Shown: in pieces, positions 46,740 through 59,861 of the stretch
Layout: the number at the start of each line of letters is the position of its first letter
Numbering within the stretch: position 1 is the first letter of the stretch
Assembly (NCBI GenBank): GCA_948099385.1
Contig: CANUEZ040000165.1
Span: forward strand, 2,802,501-2,866,500
Direction of reading: 5' to 3'
DNA from: Fasciola hepatica
Lineage: Eukaryota; Platyhelminthes; Trematoda; Plagiorchiida; Fasciolidae
Length of the DNA: 64,000 nucleotides
The notes under the pieces: generated by a model
Seen by the model: the letters and a program-made list of their open reading frames with translations, nothing else
Databases searched by the model: none
What the model was told of the DNA's origin: nothing
Position numbers and translations under genes: made by a program

Positions 46740-49450
46740 CTTTAGAAAGACTTCTAAGAGTCGCTTTAAAGTGTGTTCATTCTCCTCTTTCGCTACTTTT
46801 GCTGCCAAAGCATTCCACAAACCGTCACTGTTCTTGAGAGCTGGTATACCGTCTGCAGGCCAAATGAATGCCTTTTCTTAGACGCCAGCCGATGACGTTG
46901 AGTCCGGTTGTGCGCCAGATAAAGGGAAGTCAAGAAATCCAACCCTACATCTCCAAGGAGAATGCCCCGGTGTAGATTAAATCCCAGCTATTTCCATGAT
47001 ATACCTCTGGGACCAGCTAGAAGGCTTGGAGACGACCTTCACTACTGATCCCTGGTAATCCAACGACGAGGCGAGTGGAAACCCGCTGTGCTAGTCGTTG
47101 CTCGGCAACTTCGTAGCCGTACAGGGAATGTGGCAGGTTCGCCTTATTCCAGTGTCAGGCGTACATGGAAAACAAACAAAGCTTTAAATTAATTTAGAGG
47201 TATTTGTGCAGAAGACTAGTGTATCGCTCTATGACTACTCCAACCAGAGGCGCATGCCTAGGTCGCGTTGGTTTTGGTCTTCGGAACTGATATCACTGCT
47301 ATCTTCTAGGTCTTTTTTCACGGTTCCATCTACGTATGGGCATCCCGTGTAAGTTGTAGGATGCGCAGCTCTCCACACTCATTTGGGCACTTTTTTCTGC
47401 GTTGATAGGAAGCTGCCATATCTCAGACTTACCCTTCAGTCCTTCAAATCGTCCTGCAAAACCTGGAGATCAACATCTGTCCGGATAGTTCTTCACTTTT
47501 TGAAGTCATCAGTGTAGGTGAGGCTAGGTGATTAGAAAACGGATAGCTGATCGTTTATATACACCAAGAAAAGTAGTGGCCCCAAAACTGGTCCTTGAGG
47601 GACTCCACTGGAGGCACTAAAAGGACACGATAATCACTGCACGACTATCAGGAAAAACAATATTTTCCTTGATAAATCTCTAATCCAGTAAATTATTAGG
47701 GTCTCCACACCAAAACTCCTAGTTCCTGTAACTATCATCCACGCGTTACCTTGTCGAATGCTTTGCTTAAATCAATAAACATTACTTTTGTTGAGTTTTC
47801 CGTGGCCTTGGCTTCCAGTCCGTCTTCACGAGCAAGCGGCAGGTTAGATATACACGCACGATTCCTCCAAAGCCACGTTACTGCGAGCAAAGCAGCTGGT
47901 TACTCCTAATGTGTTCAGTGAGGCTAAAAGCAGCTAGATGTTCCAGCTTCTTGCCAACTACGGGCGTTAAGCACAGAGGACGATAGTTAACGGCTTCCAG
48001 CCAATACCGGCGAGTTAAATATTCTCATGACTGACTGAGTTAATGGTGCGGACAGCTCTTTTGTTACTAGGGAAAGAATCACGTCCGGTCCGGGAGACTG
48101 ATGAGTTTGACTGAAGGCAGTGTTTGAGCTACCTCCTCCCAGATGAACTCAGAAAACGGCGTCATAGGGCATTATTTTGCACCTCTGGGTGCAGTAGACT
48201 TTCTGGTGCATACATAGACTCGTAGTGTTTTATCAGGATCTCAGATTTGCAACCTCCGCTCCTAGCAATGAATAGCCCTCATCTGTGATGAGACGCCAAT
48301 CGCAGTTCTCGTTCCACGTTTTATATACGCAAACAAACGTTTCGGCTGGCAGACAGAGTCTATTGCAAGTGTTTCCTGAAGTGTGTATGGCTTCAAACTT
48401 TTGAGTTCGGAGCACTGTTTGCACAGACAATGCTTTCATCATGCCTCGGTTTTACGAAAGAGTTGCCAGGCCCAATTTCCTCAATGAAGTATGTGTCTGA
48501 GTTCCAGGTCAGACCACGGAAGTCCCTTAGCATGGAGACGAAGAAGTGGAGAAAGAAGCAAACGTTTTACACAAATGTAGTGCTTATTCTTAAATAGAAT
48601 CTCAGGCATGATCAGCATCATATGGGTCACTAGGGTACCAGGGTGTAGATTCTGCGGACTTAAGCACTTCATCAAACGACAAGCGCAAAATGTTAGATGC
48701 GTCCTTTACTCTTGAACGGCCTGCACTCTTCGTCGCCAGATTATGTCCAGAACCAAAAGACCATCGCTTTCAATAGTTTGTTTGAAGAGGAGCTTAACGT
48801 CAGTGAATCTGAGATATATGACGAAGTTCAACGTGGAGTTGTATTCCCACTGAGTGCGCGTCGGTGGAGTCGCATGCTGAAGCTGCGATAGGTCCTGGAG
48901 AGTCAAGAGGTTCCGAATAAATGGTTATATCCCGGGTGGGCAGTGTTTATTCGCCCAATAATGATCGGGCAAATGAAGTCGCCAAGAGCAACACAATTGT
49001 CTTCGGCCGCCCATCTACTCGTTCCTGATAGTATGTTTGGTGAGTCTACTGCGGAGTCCGATAAGTGACACAAACGGACTCAAACCCATCAGCAGCCAGT
49101 TTCAGACAATATCAGGGATTTTCCACAGCCTTCTCAGTCGGAATAAGAATTTAATTTTGTTGATGGTGTATACAACTTGACGAACAGAATGACACCACCA
49201 CCGCCTCTGGATTGGTTCCTTTACACATAGTAGTATATAGCCGCAATAGCCACCTCCGAATCCAAGAAATCCGCCGAGAGCCACTTTTCCGTCAAAGGAA
49301 AAACCGATAAGAAAAGGGTGTACCAACCGATACTCCAACTCGTCTCCTTTTCCCAGAAGGCCCCAGATATTTGAAAACTTGATCCCGGCACTTTCGCTTT
49401 GCTACAAGGGGGGAGTTTATTGGAAGAGACAGCTGGCAAGTTTCAGTTAG
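46740..49450 (-). mobile_element. CR1-type LINE, degenerate, endonuclease to 3' end
   Basis: The minus strand from 49440 gives the apurinic-type endonuclease start (LTEKWLSADFLDSEVAIAAI), then RGGGGVILFV, ALGDFICPI and ATPPTRTQWEYNSTL (48860-49000). The reverse transcriptase follows: VMFIDLSKAFDKVTRG (near 47740-47790), SSGVPQGPVLGPLLFLVYIN (near 47560-47620) and YTDDF as the catalytic box (near 47510), with an in-frame stop before it. A C-terminal region (NRTQRHRLASKKRH) ends near 46740. The domain order and motifs fit the CR1 group. Multiple frameshifts and stops; no ORF1 recognised upstream. Confidence 0.85.
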
Positions 49451-51194
49451 TGGCTGCCATCTGATCTACCATCTCCTCAACTCAAACCGAGACTCTTTTA
49501 TGAAAATTTTCGTTGAAGCATCTACACCTTGCACTCGAAAAGCACTGGTTAGAATTTCATATTGTTCCTCACTTTGAGATGCAAGTCTTGCAAAAGTCAT
49601 ACCTCCTCTCCTTTTAATCGGTATACCCGTTGGATTAACAGACGAGCTTTCTAGTCAGAACCAAAAAGACTACGCTGAGCGACCCGGGTTTGTCGGCTTT
49701 CTTCATTTTCCCCAGACTGAGGGCTGCCCTAACTTGAACTTTTTTCACCTGTCACCCCTCTTTTTGAGCGATCAGTCTTTCAAGTACTTCACCTAAACGA
49801 GCAAAATCATATATGAGGCGTTCTTGTGGAGTATTTACCTCAGCTTCTGTGTATCTTGTATATATCTAATAAACCGGGCGCTGTTGGGTTAGCTTATATA
49901 CCTAGCATATCAGATAACTGGATAGACCACTGAGCGAACTTACTAAGTTCTCTACTGGAAATCTGTCCACTAGACGTTGGTAAAGGAAAGGATTAATAGA
50001 AAAATTGTCCTCAAGGAACCTGAATAGGTGAAATTTCGAATGTTATTACGTATGATATCATAGAAGAATCTAGACTGACGGAAAGCTACTTTGCTGTCCG
50101 CCAGTGCACACCAGGAAAACCGACCGGTCCGCTCAAGGCTAGTCCGATTGACGGTATACTTACAGATTCTATTACCCAGCTTGTGCATAAATGAAGCATA
50201 GAAAATTATTATTTTGGTTCGATCTGCTCTAATCCTGATCTCAAACGGGGTAAACCGTGCAGTAGATAAAGTATGAACGTGAAGCCTTTCTCTTACAGAA
50301 TATCAACTTGCTTCGTCACTATTCTCCCCTTTGATGTGACTGAGTGGTTATTTGATCAAGTTTAAGACCTGACTTGATCTTCAGTTTAGTTGAGCTTTCA
50401 CGATAACCCTCTGCCCCATATTCAGAATTTTGTCCCCCATATCTTGAATTTAGTTGCATAAGCTTTTGATCACCAGAGTTTAGGTAAAATAAGTTCATCA
50501 TGGCGTTTTCAATCCGGTACCTGTGAGCCATGCAAGTGACAAATGTAAGCAGAAAAATGCAAAGTGGAACAACGCAACTAATAGAAATATAGTCGAAAGC
50601 AGTGTGATAAAATTGAACTCTGCGTAGATTTCTTACATTCCAGGAGTAGTGGTCATTTTGGGAATAAAGTTGCTTTATTTTATATTCATTGCGTTGTTGA
50701 CAACTAAATTTACCGAGTTATTCTTCTGTCATCATATTTTGCTTTGAATATGAAAAAGCACCATAGCTTGGTGCTGTTGCGTTCGCAGTTGCTGGCCGAA
50801 CGCGTATTGTTGACAGCTGATTTATTTGTACAAGTGTAAACACAAAACTCGGCCATATTCGGCAGGCAAGCCACAAGCTAAATTAGGTAATGCAAATTGT
50901 GAAACAAATATCACTGAGCTAATTTGTATTCATAAGCTAGCGTATACTGGTATGAAGTCAAGCAAGATTAATCGATACGTATCGGAATCGATCAGTCAAC
51001 AAACAGCACGACTGAACATCAACAAGTGTATGCCAATCTAAGAGAGTGATGATGGATTTTCCGTGCATCACGCTTGACTGTTCAATCCGGACACAACAGG
51101 TACTCAATCGAACTACGGCGGTCGTCGAATAAAAGGGACTGGCTAAAAGTGCAACGATTCAGTCATGTACTTCATTTGTTATTTCCAGACCAAT

Positions 51195-51332
51195 GTCACA
51201 ACCAAAGGACTTTCTCAACCCGGATTACAAACAAGTGAAAAGCCTAGCAACTTCAAGGAAGAAACTTGTTGACGTGGTACTTTCCCGGCCACAACTAATG
51301 CCTACCGAAATTCGATATTCCGCAAACATTTA
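51195..51332 (+). other. Short orphan open frame
   Basis: Reads MSQPKDFLNPDYKQVKSLAT and continues to a stop after about 46 codons. It is preceded by an acceptor-like TTATTTCCAG. No family was recognised and it does not fit the phase chain of PKG. Likely chance or an unknown cryptic exon. Confidence 0.12.
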
Positions 51333-52283
51333 AATTAATAGACTGATGAAGCTTCCGCATTGATGAAAAAGCTGATTAGAGGAGGTGGTTATGGTTTCAA
51401 CGACGGTGAAACCTGGTTGGCTTATTATTATTACTGACGATGGAACTCTTCGGTTACTAACTTTTAAAGCAGGTTCAAATACAGCCAATTCCAGCAAGAC
51501 AGCTTCAATTGAAAAAAAAATAAGTGAAAATAATCGTTGGTCTTGTTCAAATTCAACTTTTGTGTGCCCAAATGAGAACCGATTTCACCGTTTACGTATA
51601 TGCAATGGTATGTGATTATAAAATTCTGACGTCATCACTTACGGTAATTTGTCAAATATAGGACAAAAGAGCAAGAATAGGCAGAGTTTTCTTTTTGCAC
51701 TTCATAATACCTATTTTTTACTTCACAGTGCATGAAATTATCTTGTTTCCTTAAAAACTCCTATCCCTTACACAACCGCAAAAACTATCACCAATGTCCT
51801 ATAAAATTACCCTGTTGGATAATCCTTTCGATCGGTTTGCCAAAATCAGACACACGTGAGCGACCAACACAAATTCCCTACTTTATATTTTATTCGAACT
51901 CAGAGGAACTAGTCACGACTAGGTTTTCTCACTTTTATCCTCTGGCGCTAAGTTTCAATCTAGCAGAGAACTAGAACGCAAGGTTTGCCTTTTAAAGTAT
52001 CACATTTCGGATACCAGTGAACAGTCGCATTGGTATCAACCGATATTCAGTGAAGAAAACTTTCAGCAAATATGATCTGAACCACACAATAAAAGTTACG
52101 TATTACCTGCTGCTCAACCGGAAGTTGTTTTGGCTGACATTTCCTTGGTTGAGCGAAGCACACCAAATCAAAACACTGCTCTTTAAAGTGCTCTTTATAC
52201 TTCCTTTCTTATTTGTCATACAATACTGTACAACGGTTCAGGAAGGGAGCCGCAGCCGGAGAAAGGCTGACAAATGAGAAATT

Positions 52284-52361
52284 GACCGGCGGTGTCGGAA
52301 ACTGAACTCGGGTCGTTACTGTCGATAGTCCACGGTAATGACCGACTGACCACCGCCGGTC
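52284..52361 (-). repeat. tRNA-like hairpin, pseudo-tRNA or SINE head
   Basis: On the minus strand a 70-nt unit begins GGCGGTG and ends CACCGCC; the full closing stem is 10 to 11 bp. An A-box-like TGGTCAGTCGGT and a B-box-like GAGTTCAGTTTCC are at tRNA spacing. The T stem does not pair, so it is not called as a functional tRNA. Confidence 0.45.
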
Positions 52362-53274
52362 GAAGAAACATAACATTACCTCACACTATATTTTTGCCTA
52401 CGTTTTCGGTTGTACACAATACTTCGCATCAATCACCTATGAAATACACGCTCACCAACTCCCTCTTCTGTTGCCAAGTGACATACATTTTTCGTACAAT
52501 TGAACTGTTCATCCTTTGAACCTTGTAACCACTCATGCTGTGAAATGATAGCCATATCAAGCAGCATATTTCTGACCGGTAAATGGCAGATATTCTATAG
52601 AGTGCTGTTCCCACCGAGAATGATTCACTTTTTTGCATCTTGTCAGTTTATACCAAAAAACTGACGAATGTCCATTACCCTTAACGTCGACTGAGGTGCT
52701 ATGGGCTTGCACTCTTCATCAATTGTCCCTTTTATTTGATTCGAGGTACAGTAAACGAATCCTGAAGTAAACCAGTTTCGAACACCATCGATAAAATATC
52801 TAGCTACGGGCTTTCATTGTGGCTTTCCCTTTTCAAAAAATGTAAAATTTAAGTAACTTATCTTTTCTTCTCCTACGTCGAGAACGGTTCTTGGTAGAAT
52901 CCCTATTCAAAGAGTTTCGGGAATATTGGACAAGTTAGTCTTCAACAGTTGTATTGATCAATAATCCTGCTGCGGTGGGCGAACATCGTGTGCATTTTGT
53001 TCCCCGAGAAATTGGCCTGAACATCAGAGAATAATGCTCGTTGAGGCGCAGACCCATATTTTCATTTGAAACTCAAAACAAAACTTATTTATTAGACTGT
53101 TTCGCTACCTTTGATTATATGATTAGAAAATGACTTGAGGTGCTTGTCGGTAGTTGTTATTGTTATCCGTGTCCTTTTTTCCACCACAAGTCTCTCATTC
53201 AGTTTGCAAGTATCAGGGGAATAATTTGTAAAATCGCAATGTTTCTTGACGCTCGTTACCTAAACTCTCCCCAG

Positions 53275-53346
53275 AGAACAAACACGCACAGCAAACATTA
53301 TTGCCAGTGAACCGGACGGAGCAACATGTTTGGCTCTGGATTACGA
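53275..53346 (+). CDS. PKG: PKG exon E: end of domain B cassette
   Basis: A 72-bp exon with acceptor CTCTCCCCAG ending at 53274 and donor GTAAGT at 53347, phase 2 in and out. It reads (R)EQTRTANIIASE and then TCLALDYE. The Arg-Thr pair in QTRTANI completes the second cGMP-binding cassette that begins with GEKAL in exon D; the Thr again fits cGMP preference. Its small size keeps it out of simple ORF lists. Splice phase and the family motif V/I-RTAN-I-A support it strongly. Confidence 0.93.
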
Positions 53347-54831
53347 GTAAGTGAAAGGAAAACCGCGTCAAATGTTTTCCACGTTACCATATTTTGAACA
53401 GATCATGATAGATAGATTTGATTGCCAAGTCCTGTGAAAGTCCGTCATATTCCTTTCGCTTCTATTATGCCATTTATTGCATAGTGCTACAAAGTGAATA
53501 TAACTTCCGCTTGTTTATTGTCTACCTAAGAATCATTTGATTGAAAAACCTACCTTGGAAAAAAGTTAGCCGTGGTACCCGAAAAGCCATGTTTGTAAAA
53601 CTAAAACATTTTAAGTACCACAGCACTTAGTGCATCGATCTTTTGATACAAATTGAACTCTGTTCTTACTTAATATAATGAAAGTAGCATAACTGATCGG
53701 CTAACCGTTCGGACTAGAATGATTTGTAGAAAGGAAAACCAGAAAGAGTGGCCCTGTGATGTTGCCATACTCTTGTCCTTCAGTGAGCGTAATCACCGGG
53801 CATTACCATTTCCTTTAAGTAGTCAGAAGTAGTCAGATTCACAGCTATATCGGAAATAGTCACACTATAGACTGGTTCTAAATTATTAGATTTATGAAAG
53901 AAGGTAATAGGACAAAGTGTCCGAGATGAAAGTCTTTCGTTGTTTCCCGTGTTCATCAAAGATCGTGATTGGCGAATAGTCTGCGTGTATTTTTAAGTTA
54001 ATTTTTCTGTTCGGAGCATTAAATATGTTTCAACCCTGTCTGCCTAACTTTGCTAATCGGATCGGGTCAGATCGACCTCACATTGAGGGGAAACGTTTTG
54101 CAACACCTAGCACAGACTTTGTTGACAATTGCTTTGTTCTACAGGTGGTCTGAGTTAACTGATAAAAAAGTTATTTTCGACGGTGTTTAGTGGCCATTGT
54201 ATTCAGAATGTCGATCTGGGTTGCCTATTGTGGTGCCACCGCAAATGCAATCGAACTGGTAGATTTTTTTTGCATTTTGATCAACATGGATTTCAACACC
54301 GACGCAGAACCTCAGTCTTCCTGTGGTTTCCACCAGTCATGATTGTTTTCTGGTGCAACCTGGAATTGATATTCATGCTTAAAACGCTATTTCGCTTTGA
54401 AGTGGATAACATCCCACTGTTTGAGGAAATAGTGTTAGTCTTCTAGGTACTCGATGGTTGAAAAGTGTTCTCAGCGAACCGTGTTCATAAACCACAGGAT
54501 TAAAACGGGATAACTATTGACAACGACCTCGACGTTATACTTTCTTGAGAATTAACTGATCAACAAATAAATATTGTCTTACTTTCATTTTTGTTCTACA
54601 TATCACACAATGCAATATTTCTGAGGGAAAACTGTAGTGACCGAATTGCGCTGAAATTAATAAAAGGCGTTCGAATTGGCACCGAAATATATTAGTCAGT
54701 TGGCATACCCGTTACGACATGTACATAGGCAGTACAAGTGTAGAGAAACACATAGGTCGAGTGAATGAACCTTTTCTTGGACCGAACTTACGATTTTAAA
54801 TGAACTACTTAAAATCACCGCATGGACCACT

Positions 54832-54892
54832 GGCAAGAATCAAACCCGGGGAAAGTTTCTGCCTGAATATGGTTTGGCAACCACTGCTTTGT
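54832..54892 (-). repeat. Possible tRNA-like SINE remnant
   Basis: The minus strand carries GTGGTTGCCAAACC and GGGTTTGATTCTTG at A/B-box-like spacing, about 90 bases from the (TA)n tract. Weak. Confidence 0.3.
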
Positions 54893-54986
54893 GAAAGATC
54901 TGTTGTAGAAACCGATTTTTCTGAAAATTGACACAACTTGGAAAAGTTCTGTCGATGGATGTTCAACTTATACTCTGGAATGCTGA

Positions 54987-55000
54987 TATATATATATATA

Positions 55001-55040
<40 letters not shown>
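54987..55040. repeat. (TA)n microsatellite, interrupted
   Basis: TA repeats broken by GAATA units. Confidence 0.95.
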
Positions 55041-55042
<2 letters not shown>

Positions 55043-56114
55043 TATACATGCAAAAAAGTATAAATGTATATATGTGGTACCACTTTACGGCTGCTGAAAT
55101 AGCGGTGAACAGTTTTCTCGGGACTATCATTAAGTTTTATTTTCCCTGGTTTTTCTCTAGGACTTTAGTAAACGTACAAACTTATGTTGGCGGAAAGGTT
55201 TCTGAATCACTCGAAGTAAAATCGGTCTAGTTTTACCGTGTGTCCGGCTAACCCCAATATGAAGTTTGTACAGTATAGTTCTGATTTGTAGGCAAACGTT
55301 TATCGGTTATCTCTGATGATGAAGTGGGCTTTTACGGCTAACAAACAGTAATCTTTCTTTCAATATAAGCAAAATTTTTAGATGCCTGTATCCAAGGTGA
55401 TGCCATAATCTAGATTTGTTCACGTGAAAGAGGCGTAAATCTGCTTTGGCTCTCAGTTTGGTTTTGTCAATGACCTCACAGGGATACACATTGTTACAGC
55501 ATTAAGTTTGTTATACGTAAAAATAAAAAAAAATGGTGGGAATTTTGCCGACCTACGGGGAAACATTTGGAAACGGAAATATATCCAGTCAGTGAGTAGA
55601 AAACTTCTAGAATGAAGCGGGCATTTTACACCAAATATATTTCAGCTTTACCTAAAAGTAAGTATGAGAGTCACAAGACAAGTGCATTGGCAGCTTAATT
55701 TGACCTGCACAGTTTCAAAATCGTTGGGCTATACGAAGGAATATTTATTGACCTGGTAACAAATCATTATGGTTTCAAACTGCTACTTATAGCGAAAGAC
55801 CCATAGCACCTAATTCACGACCAGTGTCTAAGAAAAGTGGTTTAATGTCAACAACATAAATGTATTTCCACTGGCAAGTTGGAGAATGGAATGGACTTTT
55901 CAAAAAGGAATTTCCGAATCGTTTGCGGTAACTATGAAACAGAAATTTTTGTTCTAAGACTGCGGAGTTACTGGAGAATGGCTTACATTAAATTGCTTTG
56001 TAATTTCATTTCGATCGTGTTACAGAGTGAGCACGATTATACTTGATTTAATCTATCAGAAATAGATGTTCTCCCCAGTTCTAACAATTTCCCACACATT
56101 TTACTTCGAACTAG

Positions 56115-56189
56115 GTCCTATCATCAATTGATTGGCGATTTGGGGATTTTGAGCAAGCAATATTCCGATGTCAAGTACCCCGAAAGAGA
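56115..56189 (+). CDS. PKG: PKG exon F: linker helix after domain B
   Basis: A 75-bp exon with acceptor CTAG ending at 56114 and donor GTAAGT at 56190, phase 2 in and out. It encodes ESYHQLIGDLGILSKQYSDV then KYPER, matching the family pattern DRDSFKHLIGGLDD that closes domain B and starts the linker to the kinase. The linker is short, as in type I PKG, and divergent in sequence. A pyrimidine tract before the acceptor is weak, but reading frame, phase and motif agree. Confidence 0.88.
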
Positions 56190-57916
56190 GTAAGTTTACC
56201 TTCCATGTAGTTCCTCGAGTCCACTTACTAATAAATCACTGAACTCTTGCCCCAAACCACTGCTTTCGTCACAGCAGTAAACGTGTCTGTCTATTCAGAT
56301 AAAATGGAGATGACTTTCGTTGGATTCGTAGGTTCATTCAGTGTGTTTTGTTGGTTCGTCCGCAATGCTCCAGTGGTGAGTGCTTATGATTATCAATTAT
56401 TAGATACCAGATGCTAGACCCATAATTACCGATTCCTTTTTTGATAGACAGCACTCCTATGCCATCTGACTGGACACCAGACCGTACCTACTGATCCTCC
56501 GTTTCTGCTTTTATTAGCTTGTTGAAGGTTTTTTTGTGATTATAATATGGAATTCGCCACTTCAATTACATTAATGCAATAGGGCGCACTCAGTTATATA
56601 ATACAAAGATTACCCCCATTGTAAAAACACTTATTTGATTGGTAGAAAGGTAAACACAATTGCAACAGGATTCAATATATATTAGTGGTAATTCGTCCTA
56701 TCAATCACCCTCAGAAGACTTTCTTGGCGAGCAGTGCCCGACAGGTAGCCACGGCTGGCGGATATCTCACAGGTGATCAACGCAAACAGAGAAGCAATAA
56801 AACCATTCACCTAGCAGGCCTATGCTTGTTACTCCACTGGGTTAACCTAAAAACCCACATGACATTTAAACCAGCTCGTCATAGCAACTGACCCACCGAT
56901 GACATGGAAATGGGCACGGTAGATCTTGAGTGGATCCAACTGTATTTCCGAACTAGTCGTGTTTGATCCGCAAATTAACTTCTGTCTCAGCATGTGGTCG
57001 TATTCTGTATCTAACTGACTGAGGGCATCACGATAGAAGACTCGCCATAGGAAACTGTATTCATAGCAACAGACTCCTAGGCCCCACTACGTGACTGACA
57101 TCAACTTGCTTTTCGTCAGCGCTGTAGTGAACTTTATCCCTCACTGACCCCAGTTAGCTCTCTTCGGAACTTGCTAGCCTTCCATCGGAAACCAGAATCA
57201 AGATGAGCCAATATTGCATTGTATATTTTTTACTTTCCATGCTAATAAATAGCTCGAGTAGAAACGTGGATGCAGTGATATCGGCAGAGAAGAGCGACAG
57301 TCAAATTCATCGGTTAGTCATCAAGAACGTATCCGTAGCACATTGAGAATACTCACACTGCGTAGCCAGTTGGAAACTGGTCAAACGTCACGCCCCGTAA
57401 TACCGAGAATACGAGAGGAAATTGAACACAATCAACTTAACTTAGATCAGTCCGTGTTATTTTAGCGATGAAATGCACTCGGGTAGGACATGGAATATAT
57501 CTCAACACTGCCATAGCAATGTCTCTCAGAACAAAGTCCTTTTCTCAACAAATCACAAATCGTCCGCAGCGCACGAAAGTTTATTTATTTTCTAATCCGT
57601 AACCATAATGCTCCATCCAGCTATAAACAGGAAATATATTTGATAGCCAACTTGAAGAGTTTTCAGGAGATTAGTTTACAGGGAAAATACACCCATCACG
57701 TCATTTACTTGACTGCCCTAAACGCAAGCTTACCGATCACTAGGACCTTAGTGTACAGCAGCCCTTAGACCCCATCTTAAAATTCAAAGCAAATCAAATG
57801 ACCCAGTCAATCGAATAATATTTCCATTCCTCCCATCAATGAAACAAACTAGATTCATATTTTTTTCTACCTTTTACGTTTTCCTTCGTGCACCGTTTGT
57901 TTGCGAACTAACAAAG
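56190..57916 (+). other. PKG intron F-G, about 1.7 kb
   Basis: GTAAGT donor to AACAAAG acceptor with a CTAAC branch-point-like string. The block at 56680-57200 is somewhat GC-richer but matches no family I recognise. Confidence 0.8.
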
Positions 57917-58013
57917 AGAGGTGAGGGTCGACCAAGAATTTGCAGCTCTGCAGCTCGACGACCTTGTTTCGATTGGCACACTTGGTGTGGGTGGGTTTGG
58001 CCGAGTTATTTTG
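57917..58013 (+). CDS. PKG: PKG exon G: kinase glycine-rich loop
   Basis: The acceptor AG is at 57915-57916, preceded by CTAAC, a good branch-point match; the donor is GTGAGT at 58014. It enters in phase 2 and leaves in phase 0. It encodes EEVRVDQEFAALQLDDLVSI followed by GTLGVGGFGRVIL. The GxGGFGxV loop that binds ATP phosphates is intact and is in the G-V-G-G-F-G-R-V form typical of PKG. Several AG choices lie close together (57916, 57918, 57920); only 57916 fits the phase of exon F. Confidence 0.94.
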
Positions 58014-59721
58014 GTGAGTAATGAATAGTGCTCATTATGCATCCATTTCACTGATCGTCGTTCTCGCCCGTGTCGTAATCCTACTACAATATATTATTTT
58101 CAAAACCGTTCTTTCCAAACTTTAGTACGTTCGTTATGACGCTCTCTTGTGCCTGTGCCTATAAGCTACGTGCTCGTGCTAGGTTAGTCGTGACGTCTTA
58201 TTCAGATACCACGTGACATTGATCAATATGTCCATGTATCAAGATAGCAGAGAGAGGCCAGTTCAGATAAAACGTATCAGTGTGCAGATGTGTGTGTGTG
58301 TGTGTCTGTATGCGGATACATATGTATACGGACCAATCGGGGGAGACACATGACGTGTCAGAGATTGCCAATGGCCTGGTCACCACCTGAAATTCCCTAC
58401 ATATACGGCATGTAGATTTTGTTCCCAATAAATGAAAAAGTACATAAGGTCTCTAAGAATAGCTGAAGTAAAGTTACCTGATATGACCCTACTAATTTCA
58501 ACTTCATATACCGAAGATTATCCACGCACCTCATGGAACTTATCTTAAAATTCAGCATTGTCCAACTTCGACACTTGCCCACGACAATCCTTCTAGTCTG
58601 ACCTAACCGAAAACTGAGCTAGCCCCTGAATTTGAACCTTACAGCTTTGCCATCATGAATCAGACAAATGTGCTGCCCTCTGGCTTTTACCACAATTTTT
58701 CATTTACCTTTGCTTTGGCAACAAAATTTTTTTATGTGCAGATTCAAACCTATTAGTGTAGTGCTTGGGAACCGCATTTGTATTCCTTTTATTCCCAGGA
58801 AAAAGTAGATTGCGAACTCATCGGTCGATGTGGCTCCCGTAGCAAAACACAGCAAACACGGCACGTTCGCTTGTGGTTTGCATACGGTTTTCTTAACAAA
58901 AAAATCATTGATAAAAAAGGAAACTGAGAACTTCAACACTGATCACTTCGTAAAATTGAATCCAGCCAAATTAAATTGCTTGCAGTGGTAGCGGTTGAAA
59001 TAATGAGAATTTCTACACGTACAATGCCATGGGCGATGGGTCAAGGTTACAAACGCACCAACCAGCGTGCAAGCCGATTCTTAGTCTACAGCGTGGTCTT
59101 ACCACATAATCAGCGCAGCACAAGCCTCAGCAGGGAACACAAAACGGGAGTGAGTGGACTGGGTATTTCAAACACTGAGTTAAGGAATCTCTAGGGAGAC
59201 CTTTGTGTCAAGTCTTACTCAAGCTCCAGTTAACACCGTTCATTTAAATATCTCTTTGCCTCTGATCGTACTGCTTTCGTAATTGTTCACAAAAATCAAC
59301 GAGGAAACATAAACGATACACTGAATAGGTGTCGTACACAATCTCTTTAGCATATGCTGATCCGAAATACCAATAGAAAGATCGGCACCGTTGGTTCGTG
59401 TTTTGGTGAATTTCAAGTCGGCTGATATTTACTTTAGTTTATCACACGCTTCTCTGAACGACCCTATGACCTGTGAGTAACCAGATTGTATTTCCCTATC
59501 TCTGTTGTGGCTGCTTGGATGTAAATTCTTGTTTGTTTTTTGGTTTTTCTCTTGCTGGTTACATTTCTTCCAGTACGTGACGAAATGTGACAAAGTTACA
59601 TGATTTTCTGTAGTTTTCTACTGATATCTTTTGAAGTTCGGTATTGCATTATGAAACTGGCAATATTGGGAGATACCACGCCTCTCCATTGTCTTATCAG
59701 TTTTTTGTCATGTGATTTTAG
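58014..59721 (+). other. PKG intron G-H, about 1.7 kb
   Basis: GTGAGT donor to GATTTTAG acceptor. Has a short (GT)n tract near 58288-58305. Otherwise nothing recognised. Confidence 0.85.
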
Positions 59722-59861
59722 GTGAAAATAAAAAAAGATGATACTCGCTCCTTTGCCCTGAAAAGGATGAAAAAGCATCACATTGTGCAAACACGACAGC
59801 AAGAGCACGTGCTAAACGAAAGGAATATCTTATTCGAAACCAAATCGGACTTCATTATTAA
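59722..59861 (+). CDS. PKG: PKG exon H: kinase N-lobe with catalytic Lys and helix C
   Basis: The acceptor GATTTTAG ends at 59721 and the donor is GTAAGT at 59862, phase 0 in and phase 2 out. It encodes VKIKKDDTRSFALKRMKKHH, IVQTRQQEHVLNERNILFE and KSDFII. The Lys of FALK is the ATP-anchoring lysine (family FAMK) and the Glu of LNERN is the helix C glutamate that pairs with it. The HIV.TRQQEH segment is specific to PKG among AGC kinases. Confidence 0.96.

Larger units (their letters stand above)
45789..53274 (+). other. PKG intron D-E, about 7.5 kb
   Basis: GTAAAT donor to CTCTCCCCAG acceptor. Holds a tRNA-like unit at 46345-46420, the CR1-type LINE at 46740-49450 and a tRNA-like hairpin at 52288-52357. 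Short protein-like open frames at 51195-51332 and 51391-51615 have no recognised family. The rest shows nothing. Confidence 0.85.
53347..56114 (+). other. PKG intron E-F, about 2.8 kb
   Basis: GTAAGT donor to CTAG acceptor. Contains a (TA)n tract near 54987-55040 and an antisense B-box-like unit at 54832-54892. Nothing else recognised. Confidence 0.8.
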
